A DNA stretch of 5,086 bases from assembly GCA_025455795.1 (NCBI GenBank), contig JALOLW010000321.1:1-5086 (forward strand), given 5' to 3'. The notes beneath the pieces are model-generated. The model made no database searches and was not told where the DNA came from. It saw only the letters and a program-made list of their open reading frames with translations. The DNA is from Spirosomataceae bacterium (GTDB lineage: Bacteria > Bacteroidota > Bacteroidia > Cytophagales > Spirosomataceae). This document shows, piece after piece, positions 1 to 5,086 of this stretch. Position 1 is the first letter of the stretch; every line of letters starts with the position of its first letter. A program made the position numbers and the translations under genes.

Positions 1-87
1 GAAAACCTCATGATCAATGCCTGTGCGTTACACAATTTCAGGTTAAAAAATCCAAAAATTGTACTTAATCAAGGAAATATATGTTAA
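1..87 (+). CDS. C-terminal end of a probable IS5-group transposase (partial)
   Basis: The first frame is open from the window edge to a TAA at 85-87 and gives 28 residues beginning ENLMINACALHNFRL. A hydrophobic helix with an A-C-x-LHN-F signature close to the C-terminus is what I recall for DDE_Tnp_4 (IS5/ISL2-type, Harbinger-like) transposases, where it forms the last conserved block. The catalytic DDE residues would lie to the left, outside the window. The stop codon interleaves with the stop of the opposing truncated membrane gene: the TTAA at 84-87 ends both frames. Support also comes from that neighbour, which breaks off just beyond this point as an insertion would cause. The family assignment rests on one short motif, so an unrelated small protein end remains possible. 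Confidence 0.5.
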   Translation, partial: ENLMINACALHNFRLKNPKIVLNQGNIC

Positions 88-98
88 AAATGTCTAAT
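1..98 (+). mobile_element. Right end of an insertion sequence
   Basis: This is the transposase tail plus about 10 bases of AT-rich non-coding sequence. The boundary is placed at roughly 91-100, where composition changes from A/T-rich (about 1-100) to the more GC-rich coding sequence of the membrane protein gene. Read outward-in on the - strand, the candidate terminus is near TTAGACATTTTTAAC. The matching terminal repeat and the other copy of any target duplication lie outside the window, so the exact end is uncertain by several bases. An ATAT or TA at 96-100 could be a short target duplication, as in IS5-group elements. Confidence 0.5.
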
Positions 99-578
99 AT
101 AAAACCACGCCAAACGCATGGGTGACAAATCGCCGATGGGAGTAGCCAACTGACTCAAACTCGGAAACGGCATCTGCAACGCAAAAACCTTGGCAATGCC
201 ATAACTGAACGACACCATCGCTACATAATAGCGTAACCCAATCAGTAACCAATAATACCCTTTTTCGTGCTGAGAACGGCGGTCTATCAACGACCAAACA
301 AGCGTACCGACCGCTGCCACCAACGTCACAAAACACATTTGGGCGTAGCCGTAAGATGTGTCACCGCTGCCCGCAGTAGGTACGAGTACGTCTTTGATGT
401 GAAAAATGTGGGCGTTGCACCACTCTACAAGCCACTTTTCAGCGGCAGCATAATACCCTCCGAGCGTATCAGCCCCCATCCAACTCAACGGTGTGGCGTA
501 CAACACAAAATAAATCGTAACGAAACGAAAGAGCAGCTTGCGCCAAAACGGCCACGGAGTAGAGGGAAAGTGCGTCAT
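84..578 (-). pseudogene. 5' part of a multi-pass membrane protein gene, cut off by the IS
   Basis: The frame encodes 164 residues starting at an ATG at 576-578. Three hydrophobic segments are visible at about residues 15-34, 79-98 and 108-132, with a basic RR at 100-101 after the second. The third carries an RYYVAMVSFSYGIAKVF stretch; a conserved YG..K in a membrane helix is reminiscent of DoxX-like proteins, and Bacteroidota relatives I recall are considerably longer. The protein-like sequence runs through SPMRLAWF and then changes abruptly to YIRHF and a TAA lying inside the IS end. The last few residues are therefore probably IS-encoded and the native gene continued beyond the element. The gene follows the DUF5723-like gene by 62 bases on the same strand, so co-transcription is possible. 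Function is not known; a DoxX-like membrane role is a weak guess. Confidence 0.6.
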
Positions 579-640
579 CGGGCTTAGAAAGGTTCCAAGA
601 GGTTGTGTTTGTCAAAAGCCAGAAACGTTATTTTTTTACC

Positions 641-2218
641 TCACTTTCTCCTCGAAGGCTTTTCATACGGCAAATACCAGCATTTGTTGGGGTCTTTGGG
701 ACGGCGGTGGAAGAAAGGCGCGTACAGCGCAAAGTAAAAATCCAAGCCGCGCGGCTTGCCGATGTCGAGCAAACCGCCCAGGTGGTCGGTGCCGATGATG
801 ACGGGGCCAACCCGCGCCGCCACGCCAATCGCCAACACGCGGTAGCTGTCCAACAACGCCAACGGCGCCGAAATCTCTACCCAACGACGCTCATAACGCG
901 GTGTCACGGCCAGTACCGTTTGGGGTTTGATGGCCAGTCCTTTGGAGCTTCGGAGTCCCTGCACCCAAAGCGCGTTGACGTACCAAGGACCATCGTGGTG
1001 ATAGTCCATGCTGATATTGGCGGTGGTGGGGAGTCCTACCGTAAATGCCTTGGCCTCAAAGTCATCGGGCAGCCCGACGCTGCGATTGACGGCATTGGCG
1101 GCTTCGGTGGCACTGCCCATATCGTTGAATCGGACGTAAGAGAATGTCGTCGGTGGTACGGCATTTTGGATATTGACCGATGCCTGTCTGACAAAATTTA
1201 GGTTTCGGTACCGAATCGCCCCGAAGTCGTTGAGAGCAGCAGAAAAGCGGTATTTGTACTTGTTTTGGTTGGGGTCGGCGGGGTTGTTGCCGCGCTTATA
1301 CTTCCGAATGTCAGGCCGATGTTCGTAAACAATGCCGATGTCAAGCCCCCACCCGCCCCCAGCGGAGCGATTGCCAAACAAAAAGCGCGGGTCGGGACTC
1401 AGCCCCGCCAATGACCCCTCGCCCGTGTAGCCGTAGCGGCCTTGCAGTTGGGTAGCTTCAATAAACTCACGGTTGCGGTTGAGACTTTCTACTTGGATGC
1501 GGTAGTCGGCGTTTTGAAGGTCGGCGTGAACGTTGTAAAGACCCACGGCCCGTTTTACCGTCGCGCCTACTTTGACAAAATACTCGTCGTCGTCGGCCAG
1601 TACCATGCCAAACGTGCCGCCCAGTTCAAGGTAGCCGTTGATGTTCATCATGCCCGTTTGGGCTTTGTATTCTTGTTTTTGAATTTCCTCTAAATCCGTC
1701 CCGTATCGAATCAGTCGGGCGGTGGCTTCGGAAGTATTGGTCATGTTGAGCAGGTAGCGTCCGCGGGTAGTGAGGCCAATCGCCATGCGGTTTTTGTTGA
1801 ATGAATACAGCAACGACGGCCCGCGCAAGTCGCCTCCTGCGTGCAGGTGTTTGCGGCGTCCGTTGAGTCGCTCGGCGTAGTAGCTGTCTTTCCAGATGAT
1901 AAGGCCGCGGTCGTTGCGGTATTGGTCAGAGACGGAGTTGGTTATCAAACTCAAAAACGAATACGGCGCGTTGTATTGAAGGTAGTTGTTGATGATAAAA
2001 AAATCGTTTCCAACTATATTGAGGTACAGTTTGTGCCGCGAGTCGGCTGCGTGGGCAGGATTGAGGTGCAGCGCGTGCGTGCCAGCGTAGTTGCTCGACG
2101 ATAGCCCCAACCAATACTGACAAACAGCCGTTTGAGACACGACTCCCTGTATCATCACCCAAAATACAAACGATTTTTTTGCTAATAAACCGTACATTTC
2201 CTTTGCGACAGTTGCCAT
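641..2218 (-). CDS. DUF5723-like outer-membrane/secreted protein
   Basis: This is a 525-residue protein with a signal peptide: a basic start (LLAKK at 11-15), a hydrophobic core (about 16-33) and probable cleavage after TAVC just before QYWLG. The mature N-terminus has SNYAGTHALHLNPA (residues 42-55), the NYAG...LNPA block typical of DUF5723 proteins of Bacteroidota and resembling the NPA motif of other outer-membrane beta-barrels. The rest is rich in alternating aromatic/polar strands (for example KLYLNIVGNDFFI) and ends with a GPVIIGTDHLGGL strand and FYFALYAPF, consistent with a barrel. Length fits the family. The start is ambiguous: ATG at 2216-2218 or ATG at 2195-2197 (residue 8); both leave a workable signal peptide. 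The function of the family is unknown. A lipoprotein is unlikely because the residue before Cys33 is Val. The neighbouring ATP-grasp gene is divergent. Confidence 0.82.
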   Translation of the reverse strand: MATVAKEMYGLLAKKSFVFWVMIQGVVSQTAVCQYWLGLSSSNYAGTHALHLNPAHAADSRHKLYLNIVGNDFFIINNYLQYNAPYSFLSLITNSVSDQYRNDRGLIIWKDSYYAERLNGRRKHLHAGGDLRGPSLLYSFNKNRMAIGLTTRGRYLLNMTNTSEATARLIRYGTDLEEIQKQEYKAQTGMMNINGYLELGGTFGMVLADDDEYFVKVGATVKRAVGLYNVHADLQNADYRIQVESLNRNREFIEATQLQGRYGYTGEGSLAGLSPDPRFLFGNRSAGGGWGLDIGIVYEHRPDIRKYKRGNNPADPNQNKYKYRFSAALNDFGAIRYRNLNFVRQASVNIQNAVPPTTFSYVRFNDMGSATEAANAVNRSVGLPDDFEAKAFTVGLPTTANISMDYHHDGPWYVNALWVQGLRSSKGLAIKPQTVLAVTPRYERRWVEISAPLALLDSYRVLAIGVAARVGPVIIGTDHLGGLLDIGKPRGLDFYFALYAPFFHRRPKDPNKCWYLPYEKPSRRK

Positions 2219-2296
2219 AAATACTTGATGGTCAAAGTTTTGATGCTTGTTTTTGGGTATTTGTGTTGATGAAATTTCTCGACACTCTATTTTTTA

Positions 2297-2326
2297 CAAA
2301 AATCTAAGTAAAAAACTAATTGTCAA
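2297..2326 (-). promoter_or_regulatory. Candidate promoter for the DUF5723-like gene
   Basis: Read on the - strand, TTGACA (2321-2326) is followed after 14 bases by TAGATTTTTG (2297-2306), close to the Bacteroidota -7 consensus TAnnTTTG. Counted from TTG, the spacer to TAGA is 17 bases. It lies about 80 bases before the first possible ATG in a strongly AT-rich region. The match is visual only, and AT-rich sequence yields such matches by chance. Confidence 0.3.
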
Positions 2327-2421
2327 TCATAAAAGTATAGGCAAAAGAAGATTTTTTGGGAAATATCTTGAATTCTACCTAACTTGTTAAGTCATTTAGT
2401 CACCCACAAACTTTTCCAACC

Positions 2422-3852
2422 ATGAATTTTACTTTTAACAATTACGACACCGAGCGTTTTTACGATGAAATGTTCACCCCCGACAGCAAAGTGCGCCCCG
2501 GCTACGAAGCTTTCAAGTCCCGTGTCGAGCAGCTCACTCATCAGGAACTCACCAATCGCCAGCATACTGCCGAGCGGGCGTTGATGTCTATGGGGATTAC
2601 GTTCAACGTGTATTCGGAAGGCGAAGGCACCGAGCGGATTATGCCCATTGACATCATCCCACGAGTGGTGTCGGGGGCGGATTGGAACCGCCTCGAAAAG
2701 GGCCTCGTTCAGCGTATCACAGCCCTCAATTTGTTCATAGATGATATTTACAACGACCAAAAAATCCTCAAAGACGGCATTGTACCGCGCGATTTGATAG
2801 AAACCTCCAAGTGCTACTTGGAAGCCTGTCGCGGCCTCAAACCGCCCAAAGGCATCTGGTGCCACATCACAGGGACTGACCTGATTCGCGGCGACGACGG
2901 TGAATTTATGGTTCTGGAAGACAACCTCCGCTGTCCGTCGGGGGTCTCGTACATGCTCGAAAACCGCGAACTTTCTAAGCAAATCATTCCCGAAGTGTTG
3001 GCGCGGACGGGCGTGCGACCCGTATCAGATTATCCCGCGCGGCTTTTTGAAATGCTCAAATTCATCGCCGACCGCCCCGACCCCAACATCGTAGTTTTGA
3101 CCCCGGGGATTTACAATTCGGCTTATTTTGAACACTCCTATTTGGCCCAACAGATGGGCGTCGAACTCGTAGATGCCCGCGATTTGGTGGTGACGGGTGG
3201 CTACGTCAAAATGCGTACCACGCGCGGGTTTGAGATTGTAGATGTGATTTATCGCCGCCTCGACGATACCTTCATGGACCCGCAAGTATTCAACCCGCAC
3301 TCGCTTATCGGTATCCCAGGGATTTTTGATGTCTATAAAAAAGGCCGCGTGGCTTTGGCCAATGCCCCCGGTACGGGTGTCGCCGACGACAAGGTGATTT
3401 ATGCTTACGTGCCGCGCATCATCAAGTATTATTTGGGCGAAGAGGCCATCATCCCCAATGTGCGCACTTACATCTGCCGCGAAGACAACGACCTGAAGTA
3501 CGTACTGGAAAATGTCGAAAACTTGGTCATCAAGGAAGCCAACGAAGCGGGTGGCTATGGCATGTTGATTGGCCCCAAAGCCACCAAAGAAGAACACGCC
3601 ATTTTCCGCCAAAAAATAAAGGACAACCCCCGCAACTATATCGCCCAGCCCGTCATATCGCTGTCAAGAGTGCCTTGTATTGTAGATGACCACGCCGAAG
3701 GGCGGCACGTGGACTTGCGGCCCTATATTTTGTACGGCGATGGCATCAACGTCATCCCCGGAGGACTCACGCGCGTGGCTTTACGCAAAGGCTCGCTCGT
3801 GGTCAATTCGTCGCAGGGGGGCGGGGGCAAAGATACCTGGGTCTTGTATTAG
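2422..3852 (+). CDS. Circularly permuted ATP-grasp protein (COG2308 family)
   Basis: This 476-residue cytoplasmic protein has no signal peptide. Family blocks appear in order: FYDEMF near residue 14, the VLEDNLRCPSGVSYMLENRE block beginning at V164, YVPRIIKYYLGEEAIIPNVR (about 331-350), the probable nucleotide-binding lysine segment NLVIKEANEAGGYGM (K371, glycines 377-380), AQPVISLS...RHVDLRPY (R428-Y435) and the C-terminal SSQGGGGKDTWV (463-474). These are hallmarks of the type-2 circularly permuted ATP-grasp fold (formerly DUF404/DUF407), which is predicted to form a peptide-like or amide bond with ATP; the substrate is not known. Length and both ends match full-length family members. In many bacteria the gene sits with an alpha-E (DUF403) gene and a transglutaminase-like gene. 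Here the downstream neighbour is a convergent regulator and the upstream one a divergent membrane protein, so neither partner is in view. No Shine-Dalgarno sequence precedes the ATG. One deviation: Gly469 where I recall Ser in the QGGGSKDTW motif. Confidence 0.92.
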   Translation: MNFTFNNYDTERFYDEMFTPDSKVRPGYEAFKSRVEQLTHQELTNRQHTAERALMSMGITFNVYSEGEGTERIMPIDIIPRVVSGADWNRLEKGLVQRITALNLFIDDIYNDQKILKDGIVPRDLIETSKCYLEACRGLKPPKGIWCHITGTDLIRGDDGEFMVLEDNLRCPSGVSYMLENRELSKQIIPEVLARTGVRPVSDYPARLFEMLKFIADRPDPNIVVLTPGIYNSAYFEHSYLAQQMGVELVDARDLVVTGGYVKMRTTRGFEIVDVIYRRLDDTFMDPQVFNPHSLIGIPGIFDVYKKGRVALANAPGTGVADDKVIYAYVPRIIKYYLGEEAIIPNVRTYICREDNDLKYVLENVENLVIKEANEAGGYGMLIGPKATKEEHAIFRQKIKDNPRNYIAQPVISLSRVPCIVDDHAEGRHVDLRPYILYGDGINVIPGGLTRVALRKGSLVVNSSQGGGGKDTWVLY

Positions 3853-3861
3853 AGCCACTCT

Positions 3862-3894
3862 ACTCGTGGCACGACCTTGAGTCGTGCCACGAGT
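3862..3894. repeat. Perfect 14-bp palindrome, REP-like; possible bidirectional terminator
   Basis: ACTCGTGGCACGAC (3862-3875) is the exact reverse complement of 3881-3894, separated by a 5-base loop CTTGA. The hairpin starts 9 bases after the ATP-grasp stop and ends 35 bases before the stop of the convergent MerR gene. It could end transcription from both sides or protect 3' ends. No T-run follows on either strand, so it is not a standard intrinsic terminator. The GC-rich arm and a nearby degenerate copy suggest a dispersed REP-type element, which the window alone cannot prove. Confidence 0.7.
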
Positions 3895-3901
3895 GTAAAT
3901 G

Positions 3902-3920
3902 CGACTTCAAACCGTGCCAC
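3902..3920. repeat. Degenerate copy of half the adjacent palindrome
   Basis: CGACTTCAAACCGTGCCAC aligns with 3872-3890 of the hairpin at 14 of 19 positions, including the last eight bases CGTGCCAC exactly. It begins 7 bases after the hairpin and ends 9 bases before the MerR stop. It looks like an eroded second unit of the same repeat, sharing the GTGCCAC arm but lacking its own partner arm. That arm could instead pair with GTGGCACG at 3866-3873, giving an alternative fold. Confidence 0.5.
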
Positions 3921-3929
3921 AAATCACTT

Positions 3930-4703
3930 TTATGCCAATTTAGTGTCAGCAAAATGACGCATGGCTTTGCTCAAAAATTGAGCGTAAGCAGGTTGTGCCT
4001 GGCCGTCAATCATCGTATAGCGGTTGTCATCCACGTACAACTGACCCAGCCCTGCGTAGGCTTCGGCTTGGGTGTCAGTGCTTCCAGATGTACCCCAAAA
4101 CTGTCGAATAATCTCGTAATGACGCGCAATGAGGGCCTGAACATGGACACTCGTAGGGTTTTGATTTTGGGCAGAATACAGGGCTTCTCCAATGGCCTTC
4201 ATCGCGGATTTCAAGTCGTTGAAACCTGCTTTTCCAAGATTTTTCAGGTGTTTTTCTGAGGTTTCGACGGCCTCTGCTCCCCATTTTTGGGTAGCTTCTT
4301 GGCGATAGACTCCTGCGGTATTGTGGTCTAAGCCTTCGTACAATTCTTCGTGGTTCATCATTGTTGTTTCGTTTTTAAGGTGACTGATTGTTTTGTCAAT
4401 CGTTTTAAGCATCGTCTTTATGCGGGCTTGTTTGGATAGCAATGCCTCTCGGTGGCTTTGGAGTGCTTCTACCAAATCAAAATGTGGGCGGTCGAGCAAA
4501 ACCCCAATCTCTTTGAGCGGCACATCCAACTCTCGATAAAACAGAATCTGTTGGAGGCGAAGCAGTTCTTTCTCGCCATACATCCTGTACCTTGCTTCCG
4601 TACGCAAAGAAGGCTTGAGAAGGCCGAGTTGGTCGTAGAGATGCAGTGTGCGCACACTCACTCCCGCCATTTTTGCCAATTTTTTGACCGAATACTGCTG
4701 CAT
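3930..4703 (-). CDS. MerR-family regulator with TipAS ligand-binding domain
   Basis: This 257-residue protein is a one-component transcription regulator. Residues 4-24 form the MerR helix-turn-helix (YSVKKLAKMAGVSVRTLHLYD), with GLLKPS following and the wing around RYRMY (38-42). A helical dimerisation region spans about 76-110. Residues 115-255 match the TipAS domain: ELYEGLDHNTAGVYRQEA, KWG, a basic helix with HYEIIRQFWG, and LGQLYVDDNRY near the end. TipAS-type domains bind drug-like peptides or other hydrophobic ligands and make the regulator activate its promoter. No cysteine is present, so the covalent thiopeptide capture described for Streptomyces TipAL would not be possible. The ATG at 4701-4703 is chosen because it starts directly before the HTH; an in-frame ATG at 4785-4787 lies upstream of the likely promoter. 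The gene converges on the ATP-grasp gene and diverges from the DUF5916-like gene. Confidence 0.93.
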   Translation of the reverse strand: MQQYSVKKLAKMAGVSVRTLHLYDQLGLLKPSLRTEARYRMYGEKELLRLQQILFYRELDVPLKEIGVLLDRPHFDLVEALQSHREALLSKQARIKTMLKTIDKTISHLKNETTMMNHEELYEGLDHNTAGVYRQEATQKWGAEAVETSEKHLKNLGKAGFNDLKSAMKAIGEALYSAQNQNPTSVHVQALIARHYEIIRQFWGTSGSTDTQAEAYAGLGQLYVDDNRYTMIDGQAQPAYAQFLSKAMRHFADTKLA

Positions 4704-4742
4704 AATTTCCCCAAAACAAGAGACGTTGAAACATTGACGCCA

Positions 4743-4775
4743 CAAAGTAAAGCTATGACGTAAGGTTAGAGTCAA
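4743..4775 (-). promoter_or_regulatory. MerR-type promoter with 19-bp spacer, likely autoregulated
   Basis: On the - strand TTGACT (4770-4775) and TTACTTTG (4743-4750) are separated by exactly 19 bases, the over-long spacing at which MerR-family activators work by twisting the DNA. Within it TGAC (4771-4774) and GTCA (4756-4759) form an imperfect dyad, with ACCTTACGT inside close to the ACGTnACGT core of some MerR-family sites. The -10-like element also resembles the Bacteroidota TAnnTTTG with one mismatch. It lies about 40 bases before the MerR ATG. A-rich tracts on the same strand at 4777-4795 could act as an UP element. Confidence 0.6.
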
Positions 4776-4882
4776 GTGTTTTTTCACTTTTTTTCAACTC
4801 AACAGCCCCAAACCAAACGAAATGAGGTAAAAATGGTGTTATCCTACTTTAAAAGATAGACATCCCACTCCCATTTTTGCCG

Positions 4883-5086
4883 ATGAGAATTTTAATTTTA
4901 CTGCTACTGCCCGCGTTTGCATTTGCCCAAACCTCCTACAAAGTCAAGTTTACCACCGAAAAAATCAAAACCGACGGCGTACTCGACGAAGCCATTTGGC
5001 AAAACGCCACGTCGGTGGGCGATTTTTGGCAATGGTTTCCGACCGATACCCTCAAAGCTCAGTACCAAACCGAAGTCAAAATCGCT
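4883..5086 (+). CDS. DUF5916/CBM9-like secreted protein, N-terminal part
   Basis: An ATG at 4883-4885 opens 68 codons that run off the window edge. Residues 1-15 (MRILILLLLPAFAFA) are a signal peptide with cleavage after AFA before QTSY. They are followed by KIKTDGVLDEAIWQNA (about 29-42), the start of the CBM9-like domain typical of DUF5916 proteins in Bacteroidota, then DFWQWFPTDTLKAQYQTEVKIA, with the Q..P....A...TEVK pattern of that domain. Full-length members have a C-terminal beta-barrel and are thought to sit in the outer membrane, with ligand unknown; only the first part is seen here. It diverges from the MerR gene, whose operator at 4743-4775 lies about 107 bases upstream of this start, so shared control is conceivable. 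No clear promoter of its own could be read. Confidence 0.85.
   Translation, partial: MRILILLLLPAFAFAQTSYKVKFTTEKIKTDGVLDEAIWQNATSVGDFWQWFPTDTLKAQYQTEVKIA

Noticed and set aside
605..1201. 198-codon + strand open frame opposite the DUF5723-like gene
   Set aside because: It is antisense to a convincing coding gene, has low-complexity Arg/Gln/Val-rich composition and no recognisable domain; it is a shadow of the GC-rich third positions.
2327..2421. Promoter for the ATP-grasp gene
   Set aside because: The region is AT-rich, with TATAGG and TACCTAAC stretches, but I could not find a TTG / TAnnTTTG pair with acceptable spacing.
2392..3612. Two long - strand open frames (2392-2982 and 3025-3612) opposite the ATP-grasp gene
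   Set aside because: The + strand protein shows all family motifs across this region; the opposite frames have no motifs and arise from codon bias.
3954..4763. + strand open frames opposite the MerR gene (3954-4259, 4452-4763)
   Set aside because: They are antisense to a clear MerR/TipAS coding frame and have no recognisable domain.
4704..4787. 28-residue N-terminal extension of the MerR regulator from the ATG at 4785-4787
   Set aside because: It would place the start upstream of the likely promoter at 4743-4775, and the extra residues precede the normal MerR N-terminus.
4840..4852. TACTTTAA as a -7 element for the DUF5916-like gene
   Set aside because: Only 6 of 8 positions fit TAnnTTTG, and no TTG element lies at the right distance upstream.
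1..5086. CRISPR array, tRNA or rRNA genes
   Set aside because: No regularly spaced direct repeats, cloverleaf-like sequence or rRNA core sequences were seen in the window.

Overview
The window looks like a chromosomal segment of a Bacteroidota bacterium, most likely of the Cytophagales (Runella/Spirosoma/Dyadobacter type). This rests on two outer-membrane families largely confined to that phylum (DUF5723-like and DUF5916/CBM9-like), start codons without convincing Shine-Dalgarno sequences, and promoter-like elements resembling the Bacteroidota TTG / TAnnTTTG pattern. The genus is inferred from gene content and is not proven.

Layout, left to right. Positions 1 to about 98 are the end of an insertion sequence, with the last 28 codons of a probable IS5-group (DDE_Tnp_4-like) transposase on the + strand. 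It abuts a - strand multi-pass membrane protein gene (to 578) whose reading frame stops a few codons after the junction, so that gene appears to be interrupted by the IS. Upstream of it on the same strand is a complete DUF5723-type outer-membrane/secreted protein gene (641-2218). A roughly 200-bp AT-rich divergent intergenic region follows, then a complete + strand circularly permuted ATP-grasp gene (2422-3852, COG2308 family). A 77-bp gap between convergent genes is filled largely by a perfect 14-bp palindromic hairpin and a degenerate half copy of it, which resembles a REP-type element. Next comes a - strand MerR-family regulator with a TipAS ligand-binding domain (3930-4703). Its upstream region holds a promoter with the 19-bp spacer typical of MerR-controlled promoters. 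Divergent from it, the first 68 codons of a DUF5916/CBM9-like secreted protein run off the right edge.

No unified new system is evident: the genes look like separate transcription units with mixed envelope, regulatory and peptide-ligase-like roles. The points most worth follow-up are the IS-interrupted membrane gene, the cysteine-free TipAS regulator with its own likely operator, the ATP-grasp gene without its usual alpha-E and transglutaminase-like partners in view, and the palindromic repeat between the convergent genes.
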